From NCBI GenBank assembly GCA_050084985.1, contig JBITNC010000001.1, positions 192,882,001 through 192,946,000 of the forward strand: 64,000 nt of DNA, given 5' to 3'. A model generated the notes under the pieces. That model was not told the origin of the DNA, made no database searches, and saw nothing but the letters and a program-made list of their open reading frames with translations. Both the position numbers and the translations under genes were made by a program. This stretch comes from Nageia nagi. Lineage: Eukaryota > Pinophyta. Within the stretch, counting starts at the first letter, position 1. Every line of letters starts with the position of its first letter. Below, one piece after another: positions 36,730 to 49,240 of the stretch.

Positions 36730-37120
36730 ATTATGTGTCATTAGTTTTAGCTAGTTAGCATCTTTAATAACATAATTTTTTTATTATTTATCATCTTTTA
36801 AAGTGAATTTTGTAGCATCTTCTATAGCATTAAAGTATTAAAATTTTACATCATCATTTGTGATGTTAAGGACATCTTTTATAACATCAATTGATGTAAA
36901 TATGGCATCATCATTAACGTATTTGTTTGCATCTTTACTTGCATCAATAATTTCAAATTTAGCATCATCAATTTCGGCTCCAAGGCATCTTGTATAGTGT
37001 CAATCAATTTTAGATAGGTGTCTTCCTTTGCATCTTGTCTTGCATCATCTATAGCATCACTTGATAGTTATAATTTATTATGTTGGCATCTTCACTAGCA
37101 TCAGTAATTGCATCAAGAGT
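36730..37120. repeat. GCATC-rich short-word repeat region
   Basis: Words of the type GCATCTT, GCATCAT and TAGCATCA recur some 20 times over about 390 bp at irregular 10-25 bp spacing, directly beside the transposase-like copy A. This resembles the subterminal motif clusters of CACTA elements. No CACTA terminus was found. Confidence 0.5.
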
Positions 37121-39420
37121 AAAAAATATATATTTTTAAAAATTCATAATTATTTGTCAATATTTTATTTTAAATTAATTTAATTTATTTGTTAATTCTT
37201 ATATCTTTGTAATTTTTTATATTGTATTTTAATATTTTTTTCGATAAAATTGATTTTATTTTATTTTATTAAATTAAATTAAATAAATAAATAAATATAA
37301 ATATAAAATATAAAATTCAACTAAAAAAGATGTAAATATATAAAATCACATCATAAATGTAGTATAATATCAAATCATAATGTATCATCAATTAACATCC
37401 TGATCACTAAGCTCATAATGAGCACTACGTGGATCATCATCATCACCACCACTTCTCAATCAACATCCTGATCATTAAGCTCATAATGAGTAGTATGTGG
37501 ATGATCATCATCACCATCACCACCATAAGTCTTCTTATCCTCAACAATCTCATTCTTAGTAGTCTAGTCCTCAACCTATATTGGCATTAATGATGAATCC
37601 CACTCCAATTAAAAATTAAATAAATGTTAGTACAAATAAATAGAAATTAAAAATATTAATTATATTATAAAATAAATTAAAAGCTCATAAAATATCATTA
37701 ATTACTTACCTTCTCCACAAATGTGATCAGTTTGGTGACACGTTCTTTAAGTCCATAAGCCAATTTCTTTGATGTCATAAGTCTTCCAAATCTTTGGTAC
37801 TACAAAAAATATATTTTAATCAAATAAAATTACCATTATTTAACTATTTCTTTTAAAATATTAAATAATTTATAAATATACTCACAAATATGGCCTCAAC
37901 TCCAAATTTTTCTAAGCTATCAGTATAATGTGTACCACCAACTAATTTTGATTTAATAAAAGCACACATATGTGAAGCTTTTTCCCATGACAAAGGTTTG
38001 TTTGTGGATTTGTGGTGCCCTTCCTAATGTAAATTCACTTAATACTTAAAGTATCTTTAGGTACCTTAAAGTATTAAGGGAATAAAAATAGGTAAAAGAT
38101 TAAAAATAGAAAAGGAATTAAATATAGAGTGGGTTTATTATTATAAATATAGAATTACCCCCCTCTCTTATTCTCCAATTGTTATGCAAGCTTTGCTGTA
38201 GGTTTAGATTTTGAGAGAGAGAGGAGAGATTTTGTAAGAGAGGTTATTGAGAATAAGAAGATCTTAGTTAGTGGATGTACTCCTAAGGAGAAAGGAACCA
38301 CTTTATATCTTGTGTTATTTGTGAGATTGGCTTGAGTTATTGTGCTATCGTGTTGATGTTGTAAGTGCCTTCTTGAGATCTTGGCAAATTAGAAGTTAAC
38401 TCAAAAAGGGTCAATTTCTTCAATCATTCACTTTTTTGACCATTTGTTTCCACACTTGCTTGGTGCATGTTGGTGGTTAACATGATCATCTGGTGGAAGC
38501 TTTTTTATGGATCGCCTCAAGTGGTCCCTTTTTCAATTCAAGTTGCAACTTGTCATTTGGAGTGCTTTTTCTACACTCTAACCATAACCCCAATCTTTCT
38601 TAAGATGATCTATCAATTATCTTTTGGTTGCAAAATACAAAAAAATAAGAAATTAATATTTATTTTTAATAAAATAAATTTTTAAATATTACTAAATTTT
38701 TTTTTATAAATTACTATTAATAATATTTTTTAAAGAAATATACCAGTTTATCTTATTTCTTTGTTTCTATATCTAATGTTGCATCAAAATATAGGTACAC
38801 AACATCCTTGAGGCAATCGTACAAAAAATTTCCTAAATAATATTTGAAAAAAATAGTAAATTAATATATTACAAATCTATATATAAATATATAATTTTTC
38901 AAAAATCAACTCTTACCAACTTCATCATGCATGATTTTTTCATATCCTTTTACTCTTATTTCAATTCCCTTTTCTCCCTTTGATTTTGAAAATGCAAAGG
39001 ATTCAGATCATTTGACTCTGCACTTTCAACAATCATGTCACCTTAACCAATTCAAAAATAAATAATTTAACAATATCACTTCATTCATAAATAAAATAAT
39101 TAACAAATCATTAAAAACTATTACCATATGGAGTGGTTGGAGGGTGTGATTTACTACTTTTGATAGTTGTAGGTCTAGATAAAGTTTTGATACCCAAATA
39201 TTGCTCTATTTTTTTACTGTAAATATTTTCTTTGCAATTTTAAACATTGGTTTTGCTAACTCTCCCTAAAAAGTAAAAAATAAGTTATTTTACTTATAAA
39301 ATCAAAGCATTAATTAAGATTTATTACTATCACATTAATAAATATTGATACTTACTAGAGCTTTCTTGTCTTTTGCAGGATCATGAGGTAATCGGTCCTT
39401 TCCATATCTTTTCTTTCCCT
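37075..39420 (-). pseudogene. Transposase-like segment, copy A (tentative CACTA/En-Spm type)
   Basis: Minus-strand exon-like pieces are separated by GT-AG-like junctions. One at about 38020-37890 reads HHKSTNKPLSWEKASHMCAF, IKSKLVGGTHYTDSLEKFG. One at 37800-37715 reads YQRFGRLMTSKKLAYGLKER, VTKLITFVEK/GTAAGT. A charged His/Asp-rich end at 37600-37390 contains a 68-bp tandem duplication. Upstream pieces at 38600-38480 (MVRVECRKSTPNDKLQ, KQVWKQMVKKVND) and around 39400 (GKKRYGKDRLPHDPAKDKK) probably belong to the same gene. The arrangement recalls the plant Ptta/En-Spm transposase C-terminal domain, but I would not insist on the family. A second copy lies at 45700-46276 plus 54916-55650. A 390-bp LTR-like insert interrupts this copy. 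Confidence 0.45.
38026..38415 (+). repeat. LTR-like insertion within copy A
   Basis: Alignment with copy B (55345-55375) shows about 390 extra bases here, flanked by TTCCT (38021-38025) and TTCTT (38416-38420), an imperfect 5-bp TSD. The insert shares its opening (AATGTAAATTCACTTAATACTT and the hairpin after it) with the LTR remnant at 22309. It also has a TATA-like ATAAATATAG and a CT-rich leader. It is probably a related solo LTR. Confidence 0.6.
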
Positions 39421-40236
39421 CATGATGATCACTAAATAAAGGTAATCAAAAATTTAATATAATCAATATAAAACTTCATGTCCTACTAAATAAATAAAAC
39501 CAACTTCATATCATAAATAAATAAGCCTAATATCATAAATTAAAAAAACATTACGCCTAAGGTCATTATTATTTTTTAATTAAACCTAATGTCTTAGCCC
39601 TGATTTTTTTTGCAAATTCCTAACCCTAAATATCTTCATGATGACATTGGTTTTCATGTGCTTTGGACTTGATAGGAGAACATCTCTAGCTAACACTAAT
39701 AAAGGATTCTAGGTTCAAAGCAGCCTAGAAAAATCCATTAGATATGCTTTCGAGGAGGAATGAAGTGAAAGTTATTGGAAGATTGTAAGGCATGCAATAT
39801 TATAATGCTTATGCCATATGTTGAGATGATATACATGCAACTTATCAATTTAGGATTTATAGATTTTTCTAAAAAAATAATGGATAAGGTTGTTGTTTTA
39901 GTTGGTGGTTATTGTTGGCAAGAAGACATAAAAAGACTCATGTTGGTAAGAAGATTTATTATTTGATACATCAATTTCTAATGTAGGTATTTATATTATG
40001 AAATTTATATAAAAGATAGTTTCTTTTATGTCTGCATATTATACATTTTGTAAGAGTTTTGATGGAATCTCTTCCCAATTTGAGTACTTAGTTGTTTGGT
40101 TATAGTAGGCATAGAGTATTGTATAATTTTGCATGATCATTTAAGTTTTGATTTAATGATTTTCAATATTATTACTATGTGTATCTTGTCCATATTTTAG
40201 TTTTCTTAGTAGTTTTGTAGGATATTTGTACAAAGT
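39421..40236. other. No gene recognised
   Basis: AT-rich. The plus-strand frame 39775-39966 has no confident domain. Confidence 0.4.
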
Positions 40237-40415
40237 ATTAACCCTAAATATTTAAAACCCCTAACCCTTAAACCTTAATTGCAACCCTTAAAACCTAACC
40301 CCTAAATGCTAACCCTTAAACCCTAACTATAACCCTTATACACTACCCCTAAACCCTAACCAACCCCAAACCTTAACCCTAACCTTAACTCCAAATCCTA
40401 ACCCTAAGCCCTAAC
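40237..40415. repeat. Degenerate telomere-like (CCCTAA) array, left part
   Basis: Runs of AACCCTAA, CCCTTAAA and ACCCCTAA with interspersed longer phrases (TAATTGCAACCCTTAAAACC). It is interrupted exactly by LTR element 3 and resumes at 45304. Confidence 0.85.
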
Positions 40416-41036
40416 TTTAGACTAAAAATAATGCATGAATAATAAATCGAAGCACTATTTTTCCAAAATGTAATATTGAAGCATATATTAGAAATATGGC
40501 ATCTTTATGAACATGATAAATGAGATGTCTTTATCATATCTGCATCTGTATGAAATAACAAGAATCATACATCAATTGCAACAACATACCATGAAAGATG
40601 AATATCATTAACAACTTAAGAGAAGCACACTATTAATGGCCCATAATATACAAATCCATAAGTAAAAATTAAAATGCACAATATAATATGAATGGTATAA
40701 CATATCTATGAATGGAAGATGTTACGAAACACCTTTATTGGTTGGGTAAGATGATGTTGCATGTTTTGATCTTTCTGTAGCTCTCTACCCATGAAAGATT
40801 ATGTTTTTTTTGTTATTCTCTTATAGCAATATTTTGATCCTCTTTGATTCTTTGGATCATTGCATATTACATTATTTATGGTATATTTCTTGATATTTGA
40901 TACCTTTTATATTATACAATAGTCCATTACATTGATTATATTACCTTGGTATATTTTAATCCTTTTTACAATAAATATTTTTTTATGCTATAAAATAAGT
41001 TATTTAATATAAGAAAATTCATTTTTGGCATCTACA
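40416..41036 (-). repeat. 3' LTR of element 3
   Basis: 621 bp. The plus-strand start reads TTTAGACTAAAAATAATGC, so the terminal G is mutated. It aligns over its length with 44736-45303. Confidence 0.85.
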
Positions 41037-42132
41037 TTTTACCCCTCTTTAGAGGTGTGATTGTAAAAATGAGATTACATATCCAAAGAAAAAGTATAGA
41101 AGAATTTTCTTTGAAATATTTGAACTCTTTATCCAGCACTACCATTTGATGATGAGGGTCCTTTGTTGCCCACTTTTGACTTGGTTTCCCAAGAAAGCTC
41201 CTTGAGTGGTGCAACCAAGATAAAACTTAAAGAACTATATCTTTTTATCCCTTGTGATATATCTAACATGGAAGAAATTTTTCTCCTTTATCTCTACTAC
41301 TAGGGAGCCTTATGGTCCCATGTCTAAAAATAGAACAAGTTCTTTTACCCCTTACACTGTTCAACCATGAATCTAGTCATTCCTTCATCTTTGATACTCA
41401 AGAATTTTATGCTCTTAAATTCACACCTTGATACATAAGAGTTCCCTTGATTCTAGCTCTCAGTTATTTGATATGAATACCATTGTTAGTGTGTAAATAG
41501 TTTGAAACATTATTAACAACATGAATTTTTCTTCATTTACTTTCCTTCTTTTTATGTAGGTACATGCAAAAAGTGTTAGACATACCCTGCATGAAAATAT
41601 GTTGGATACATAGTAAGTTGCATCATCCACTGATGATGAGTCAATGTTAGCAATCTACTTATGGCCACATCATCAATTTATCTTTTAAGTGAGTGAACTC
41701 TCATTGGTCGTAAAAATGGCTGTTGATGGTCATACATTTTATGTCTATGGCCTTGAGATATTATATTTTTTATGGCTCAAAGAAAAATTATGTGGATACA
41801 TAACAAATTGTATTATCCATTGAGGATGACCATGTCAACATCTTGTTCACAGATGCATCACCAATATAACTTTTAAGTGAGTGAATTCTCACTAGTCATA
41901 TTGATGGACATCAATGACCTAGAATTTTTATGTCCATGGTTCGTAGACATTATTATATCTTTTTTTTTATGCCATCTATCCATCATCACACCATTAACAT
42001 CATTTAGATAGTGTCACACGTTGTTGATAGTATGAATCCTCATCATATTCATCCAAAAATTCTTCATGCACCATAGTTTTGAGGAAATTTTGCTATCAAG
42101 TTTGTAATTGCCTTTCCTTTTATAAATTTTTA

Positions 42133-44700
42133 TCATACCACATTGAAGTCAAATTCATGCAGCAACATTAACCACTTAGCTACCCTTCCTAACAAATGTT
42201 GCTTTGCTACAAGATATTGCAATAGATTAATTAGGCTAACAACATATGTAGTGCAATATAAAAGATAATGTTGTAGTTTTTTTGTAGCAAAAATAATACC
42301 AAAGCAAAGCTTTTCCATATATTATTTTATAATCTATGAGATTTTTACTAAGATAGTACATTTCTCTTTCTTTCTAACACAACATTATCCCCAAGGCATA
42401 TAATGTGGCTGAGATATAAAGATATGATTATTTTTTAAAATCCATAGGCATTAAAATGGAAGGATTTAGCAGATACTATTTATATCTTCAACAAAAGGAC
42501 CAGACACATCAGTATAAAACCATACAAAATTCTTATGATTTTTAATAAACTTATTTTTGTACCTTTCTTGCTGAGGTGTTGAAAGGATATATCTAACCTT
42601 TACCAACCTCTCTTCATCACTTATTCCAATGCTGAAATCTATTAATTCTTCAATTGAGAATGTTAATTTATCCTTTTTTTGTAATAATGAAGGTAACTCT
42701 TCCAATCATTGAATATCACCTGTATTGTCATCTTCTTGTTGAACCTAAAATACTTCCTCAAAGTTCACCTCTTGTCTAAAATATCCATACTCACTAAGTA
42801 TATAGCTTATTTTTTTATTTTTTATTTGATTTAAGAAACTTTGAATGTGCCCCCATGTATTCTAAGATATCATCATCAATATTAAAGCAATTAAACTCAA
42901 GTGGTATAGTATCATCAAGCCATAAATCTTCATCAAACTTGATAGGTCCCATAGTGTGTTTTGTATTCTGATCACTATCCAATCCATTCATAGTTTTTTG
43001 AGCTCCTAAAGTAGTAGGAAAAGAAGAAATATCATATTTTGATTTGCCTAAAACCCATCCTTTATACTTGCAAATTTCTATCATGTATTTATGTACAAAA
43101 GGAGATGAAAAAGTTTTACCCATTGTGTTCTTCGTCTGATCCTTCATCGAGGCAATTAGGTTGGGAGATATTATTGCTGTAAAGCATGAACAACCATATT
43201 CTTCACTATTTTCATGCTATTGAAAACATGCAGATAGTATCACACATTGTTAATGACCTTCAATACTGAATATTTTATATCTTCCAAAATCTTTTATGGA
43301 CATTAATAGATCAAAGTTCTTAATTTTGTAAGTTCCCATTCTTATATCTATAATTTGAAGCTATTTTTCTAATTTTACCACTGTCGAGTCTACTTCCAAA
43401 GGTATAATTTCATAACTAGGACAAGCCATGGTGAATTCCTCCATTTTTGTTGCATTACATAAGGAATATGGTTCTAGATCATCTATTACTATATTTACTG
43501 CAATCTCTAGATTTGAAAGCATTTTGATTAATTTCATACTTCCCTTGTGCAATAAGGTCCAAAATTACAGCTTCTAATACTTCACAAAAAATTATAGAAT
43601 GACCTCTTATTTGATGATAAGCATAGTAAGCATCAAAATTTCCCATTGAAATACTATCATCTTTTGCTTGTATCTAATAGCTGCAATAAACACTTCTTAA
43701 TCAAATCTCTCAAAATAAATCTTGGCTAAATTGGAAATGTATATCTTCTATCTCTTGTTGTGGTTGATCTTGTTAATGTAGGGGTAGGTGTAGGTGCAAG
43801 TGCATTAACCATATTTATTGTCTTTTCCTCCTTCTTGATGAATGTATTACGATGCTTCTTATTGTAAGGAGTATATATATAATTAAGATCTCCTAACTCA
43901 ACCAAAACTTTTTCTTTTTGTAGTAATTCTATTACTAATACACTAAATCCAATACTTGTATCAATTGGAGCATGCAAATTAATAATTGGTAAAATAGAAT
44001 CTTTGAATATATCATAAATTTCATTCTCATCCAACTTGTTATAAATAGATTACCATACCATTTTGAATCTCTGAATATACTTGTCTAGGGGTTCATTTCT
44101 TCCTTGGCATAGGGCACACAACTCTATAATGGTTCCTTGCTCTTTGATATTATGCTTATATTGATTCATGAATGCTTGTACCAATGAATTGAATGAATCT
44201 ATGGATCCTATAAAAATATTATAGAACCATTAGTTGGCATCACTTTTCAAACTCTTTGGGAAATTTTTTACTATCGACTTCTCCTTCAATCCCAATTTCA
44301 ACAAGCACTCTTGAAAGCTAGTAAGATGTTGCTTTAGGTCTTGATCACCACTAAACATATCAAACTTAGGGGCCTTATGATCAAGTGGTAGGGGATAATT
44401 ATGGATATCATCTGATAAGGGTGTGGTGAAGACACCATCATAATATTTCTCTTTTTGTTGGGATCTCTTACTATTCTCAAGATTGGTTACTCTTACAGCT
44501 AAGGCTAGATCTATAACTAACTATGAATTATTTACTGAACTCTGCATCATAGCCACTTTCCTCGTTAAATATTATACCATATTAGCTAAGTTCATTACAA
44601 ATTTCTCTATTTTGGATGCCAAAAATAGTGTAAAAATAGTCTATGCATGTTATTAACAATGTTAATTCTTCAAAGAAATCTTGCAATATCTTTTCAGTAG
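42133..44700 (-). pseudogene. gag-pol: gag-pol remnant of LTR element 3 (RT core missing)
   Basis: In element order, gag remains at about 44700-44040 (LDKYIQRFKMVW, followed by DENEIYDIFKDSILPIINLH). A gag/protease linker (IKKEEKTINMVNALAP) and low-confidence pieces follow at 43550-43360. At 43147-42815 is a linker with PLEFNCFNIDDDILEYMGAH. At 42705-42466 is the pre-RT region (PQQERYKNKFIKNHKNFVWF, YTDVSGP). At 42318-42133 is an RNase H fragment (GIIFATKKLQHYLLYCTT, GRVAKWLMLLHEFDFNVV). Only about 150 bp separates the pre-RT piece from RNase H, so the reverse transcriptase core is deleted. No integrase is recognised. The order gag-RT-RNase H fits Ty3/gypsy. Confidence 0.75.
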
Positions 44701-44716
44701 AGTAAGATGAATCAAA

Positions 44717-44732
44717 ATAGTTGGGTTAACCA
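44717..44732 (-). promoter_or_regulatory. Primer-binding site of element 3
   Basis: TGGTTAACCCAACTAT on the minus strand, 3 nt inside the 5' LTR. It is a mutated form of the site in element 1. Confidence 0.65.
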
Positions 44733-44735
44733 AAA

Positions 44736-45303
44736 TGTAGACTTAAAATAATACATGAATAACAAATCAAAGTACTATTTTTTCATAATGTAATATTAAA
44801 GCATATATCAAAAATATGGCATCTTTATGAATATGATAAATGATATATCTTTGTCAAATCTGCATCTATATGAAATAACATGAATCATACATCAATCGTA
44901 ACAACATCCTAAGAAAGAAAAACATCGTTAAAATCTTGAGAGAAGCATGACATCAAGGACCCATAATATGAAAATCCATAAGTGAAAATCAAAATGTGCA
45001 ATATAATATGAAGGGTGTTGCAAATGTATGAATGGGCAATGTTACAAAACACCTTTTTTGGTTGGGTAAGATGATGTTGCATGTTCTGATATTTTCTCTA
45101 GCTCTCTACCCATGAATAATTATGTTGCATATTACATTATTTATGGTGTCTTTCTTGATATTTGATACCTCTTATGTTATACAACAATCCATTACATTGA
45201 TTACATCACCTTAGGTATATTTTAACCCTTTTTATAATAAATATTCCTTGATGTTATAAAATGATTTATTTAATACAAGGAAATTCATTTTTAGGCATCT
45301 ACA
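44736..45303 (-). repeat. 5' LTR of element 3
   Basis: 568 bp. On the minus strand it starts TGTAGATGCCTAAAAATG and ends AAGTCTACA. It is shorter than its partner through internal deletions. Confidence 0.85.
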
Positions 45304-45640
45304 CTAACCCCTAACCCTAATTGTAACCCTTAAAATCTAACCCCTAACCTAAACCCTTAACCCTTAAATCCAAATCCTAACCTTAAACCCTAACCCCTTA
45401 TCTTAACCCTTAACCCTTAAATCATAATTGTAACCCTTAAAACCTAAACCCTAATCCTTAACCCAAACCCTTAACCCTTAAAACTTAACTATAACCATTA
45501 CTCTTTAAACCCTAACCCTAAGTCCTAAATCCTAACCTTAATCCCAAACCCTAACCTCAAACCCTTAAATCCTAATCCTAACCATTAACCCCTTACCCTA
45601 ACCCCTAACGCTTACCCATAACCCAAACCCTTATTATTTA
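45304..45640. repeat. Telomere-like (CCCTAA) array, right part
   Basis: It continues the array interrupted by element 3. A longer phrase (TAATTGTAACCCTTAAAAYCTAA) recurs at 45318 and 45425, a 107-bp higher-order spacing. It also occurs in the other blocks. Confidence 0.85.
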
Positions 45641-45699
45641 GAAATTTATATTATTTTAAAATTAAAATTTATAAAATTAAAGTGATAAATTATAATAAA

Positions 45700-46276
45700 T
45701 AAAATTTTATTATGTTGGCATCTTCACTAGTGTCAATAATTGTGTTAAGAGTAAAAAAATATATATTTTTTACAATTCGTAATTATTTTTGTATATTATA
45801 TTTTAATATTTTATTTTAAATTAATTTAATTTATTTGTTAATTCTTATATTTTTGTAAATTTTTTATATTGTATTTTAATATTTTTCGATAAAATTAATT
45901 TTATTTTATTTTATTAAAATGAAATTAATTAAATAAATAAATATAAATATTAAATAAATAAAATATAAATATAAAATATAAAATTCAACTCAAAAAGATG
46001 TAAATATATCAAAATATCAAATCACATCATAAATGTAGCATAATATCAAATCATAATGTTTCATTAATCAACATCCTGATCACTAAGCTCATAATGAGCA
46101 CTACGCGGATCATCATCATCACCATCATCACCACCACTTCTCAATCAACATCCTGATCACTAAGCTCATAACAAGTACTATATGGATGATCATCATCAAC
46201 ATCACCACCACCACTCCTCTTATCCTCAATTGTCTCATTCTTAGTAGTCTAATCCTCAACTTGTAGTGGCACTAAT
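45700..46276 (-). pseudogene. Transposase-like segment, copy B, part 1
   Basis: Aligns with 37075-37590, including the duplicated CAACATCCTGATCACTAAGC phrase (period 77 here, 68 in copy A, because a CATCATCAC stretch is longer). It is interrupted by LTR element 2 at the CTAAT target site and resumes at 54916. Confidence 0.6.
46272..46276. repeat. Target-site duplication CTAAT (left) of LTR element 2
   Basis: Repeated at 54916-54920. Copy A has the uninterrupted site GGCATTAATGATG. Confidence 0.88.
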
Positions 46277-47105
46277 TGTAGATGCCTAAAAATGATTCAT
46301 TATTTATTTAATAAATCATATATTAGCGCATTAAATGATTAAAAGGTAATAATGTGTAAATCAAGATTAAATGATTAATTTTATATGAATTTGAATTATT
46401 GACATTTCAAGTCCAATCTATGGAACCCATATTCATAATTATTGAATGAAGAAAATAAAGTGTAACATGATCACTAAGCTATATTGCAATACCATGTGCT
46501 AGGGCCAATGTAATATCATATACCATGGTTTATATTTTAAGTTATCTTGAATATTGAAATGATTATTATTATTGCTATGTGTCAACTTTCACCCCTTTTT
46601 ATTTCCTTATAGGTTATAAATACTAGAGGTGGAGGTTGACATCCCTATCAGAACTCTTTGATAGGTGGTTTTCCCAAACATTATACCAATGGTGTCTCTT
46701 AACATCACCCATGTTTGATAACTTGTTAACTCTCCAAGCTCTGTAATCTCTCTCTTATGTACAACAACAAAATTTCTCTTTCCATGGCATGGGTAGCATG
46801 AGACTTGTATGGTACCAACAATGTGTGCCTTCTATATCAGGAGGTCTAGACTTTAAGGAATGATTTGTGATATCACTCTAGCAAATATATGTTGCGAGAG
46901 CATCTAAAATTTGATCACAATACTTTGAATGCTCATTATTATATACTCTTAAGGATTGTATATCTATTGGTTGTAGACCCTATTTTGTATTAGGTTTATA
47001 TATGTTTCATGTATATTGCTTGTAATCTAATATAGAGTTGTTATTCATTATATATGTAGACCAAATTTATATTTATGTATTTATTTACACATTTTTGGGT
47101 CTACA
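46277..47105 (+). repeat. 5' LTR of element 2
   Basis: 829 bp, TGTAGATGCC to GGGTCTACA. A TATA box GTTATAAATA lies at 46613-46622. Confidence 0.92.
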
Positions 47106-47108
47106 TTT

Positions 47109-47124
47109 TGGTGAACATGACATT
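47109..47124 (+). promoter_or_regulatory. Primer-binding site of element 2
   Basis: TGGTGAACATGACATT. The first eight bases match the site of element 1. Confidence 0.65.
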
Positions 47125-47258
47125 CTTCCACACCTAGGTCTTGACCTAGGGCATCCTTTTAAAATGTCATGAATATGTTCTTGTTATTATTCATCCCCTT
47201 AACTGAAGCTCTTTGAATAATAGCTAGAGAAAGTGATAAAACTACCTATATTGAAAAA

Positions 47259-49240
47259 ATGGATCTAACTATAGAGAACCCTAAATTATCTAAAGGGAAG
47301 GTTCATTTTAATGATGTTCAAAGGAGTATTGGGAACAATCCTGATCTACCCCTACAAGATCAACCTTATCCTTATTTTGCTAGTGATTCTGAGTCTACGA
47401 GTTCTAGCAAGAAAATGGATATTTTTGGTGAAAATCCTAATAGATTTTTGAATTTGAAAATGTAGACTTGCATAGTCATTCAGATGAAAGTAATGACAAC
47501 ATCCATGAGTTAGCTATGATTCCTATCAATGTTAGATCTATAAAAGAAGTGTTATCTGATAGATAAATGTTGGAATATTTTCTTACTCAAAATGCTGAAA
47601 ATGTTATTGATATTCTAACACACTATGAACTCTTAAAACAAGGTTCTATAGACATGCAATCATTGACTAGTTTATTTTTGTATGAAAATGCAAGACCCAC
47701 ATGACAAAGGGTTCATATAATTGAGAAAGATGAGGCTAACGATGTGCCTATGTATGAACATGATGCCGATGGCATGCATACAGATGAGATAGATGTTCCT
47801 CCTAAAATACCTACACAACCTTCATGTGATGAGCATGTTGAGGATAGTGGCATAGAAGAAGTAGATGAAGATTATGAGTACCTCATCCAAAAGCCTAATC
47901 ATTTTAAAAGAGTTAAGTTTACCATAGGTAAGAATATTATGCAAGATTAAAGTCCTGATGCTAAGCTAAAAAAAACAACTTAATACAATTGTTGATGATG
48001 CTTATAAATTTCAATCCTTCTTGAAATGCTAGATACTACTAATTGGCATTCTGAACTTCTTCAAAAATAAATGGATACCTTTATGGAAATGCTTGATAAA
48101 ATTGAACATAAAAAAGTAATTGAATAGGTCCATTTACTATACTCAAAGAAAATGAACTTAAAAAGGCACAACTTCCACCTAAAACCCCTACACCTCCCTC
48201 AAAATAGGAATCAACTAAGGTAAATACACAATAAACAAAATCATAGCCCCTTGTTGATGACGATGATTTCTTATTTTGTTTAAAAAGGCCATTAATAGAT
48301 AGAATTCTTGCTAAAGTTTTTACTGGGAAAAAGAGTATCAAGTTTACTAAATTTAATGGTTTGTAAGATTTTAAGATGCATGTTAGAAAATTTCAAGAAG
48401 AAGCTATGGGATATATGCATGATAGAGATATACTTTCTAAGTTTTTCTCACATAGTTTGAAGGATGAAGTATTAAAATGGTATTTTTAGCTTCCCAAAAA
48501 GAGCATTGATAAGTATGAGGATCTAATTCATCAATTTTTTGCAAAATTTTAAGTATAATATTGCTAAAAAAGTTTACTTCAAGGATTTATGTAAGATTAA
48601 GCAATTTCATAATCAATCTATTCATGATTTTGTTAAAGTATGGGCACGAATTGCTAATAAAATTAGCATGCCTAAGCAAGATTTGAAAGATACATTTACA
48701 AATGCTTTGTTACCTACGTATAAAATTGTTAGTAATTTCTAATTGTGATATGACATTGGGAGATATGATGGATGTTGTGTTTAAAAAAGAGCCATGCATT
48801 AAGAAGTTATATGCTATGTGTAACAATAGTACTCTTACATATTAAAAGATGGTGTAAAAAGTTGAAAATAATAAAAATGTTGAAGTAAACAATGTTAATC
48901 ATAAATAGAATAATAATCCTAAGCCTAGGAGAAAGTTTATACCTTTGACTAATATTGTTGATAATATTCTTAATGTTTTGTTAAAAGAAGATCCTATTGA
49001 ACTTCTCCTATTATTGAGCCTAAGTTTCCAAATGGTGTCCCTACAAATTTTAGATACGAAGAATTTTGTAACTATCATAGGGTTCCTGGACATCTAACAT
49101 GCAATTGGAGGACTTTAAGGCATATCGTACATGAATTTATTGAAAAAAAGGCTATTATGAAGGATGATAAAGCCACTATAGATCTTGGGCCTGTACATCC
49201 TAATTAGGGGTGTTCACTAATCCTCTACCTCCTTCACAAC
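47259..49240 (+). pseudogene. gag: gag of LTR element 2 (decayed)
   Basis: The start at 47259 gives MDLTIENPKLSKGKVHFNDV, then a serine/acidic stretch (FASDSESTSSSKKMD). Frames shift several times. An acidic segment at 47744-47950 reads DSGIEEVDEDYEYLIQKPN. The retrotransposon gag domain lies at about 48300-48740 (FTKFNG, KFQEEAMGYMHDRDILSKFF, SHSLKDEVLKWY, KVYFKDLCKIKQFHNQSIHD, FVKVWARIANKISMP). A zinc-knuckle relic at 49055-49110 reads FCNYHRVPGHLTCNW, with W where the fourth ligand (C) is expected and a displaced C two residues earlier. HEFIEKKAI follows, as VDKKAI follows in element 1. Confidence 0.8.

Larger units (their letters stand above)
40416..45303 (-). mobile_element. LTR element 3: decayed Ty3/gypsy retrotransposon inside telomere-like array
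   Basis: LTRs at 40416-41036 and 44736-45303 are flanked by the 5-bp TSD CTAAC (40411-40415 and 45304-45308). On the minus strand the LTRs start TGTAGATGCC. The purine tract AAAGAGGGGTAAAA (41050-41037) abuts the 3' LTR. A primer-binding site, TGGTTAACCCAACTAT, lies 3 nt inside the 5' LTR (44732-44717). The 3.7-kb interior encodes gag and a pol remnant. The element sits within CCCTAA-type repeats, and its TSD is itself a piece of the repeat. Confidence 0.85.

Noticed and set aside
38401-38470. Exact TG...CA ends for the insert at 38026-38415
   Set aside because: Comparison with copy B fixes the insert to within a few bases, but the flanking 5-mers match imperfectly and TG/CA ends do not coincide with them.
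39775-39966. Possible PPR fragment
   Set aside because: Only a vague resemblance. No PPR consensus residues in the right spacing.
40237-40415. A true chromosome end
   Set aside because: The repeats are degenerate, interrupted, and flanked on both sides by ordinary sequence.
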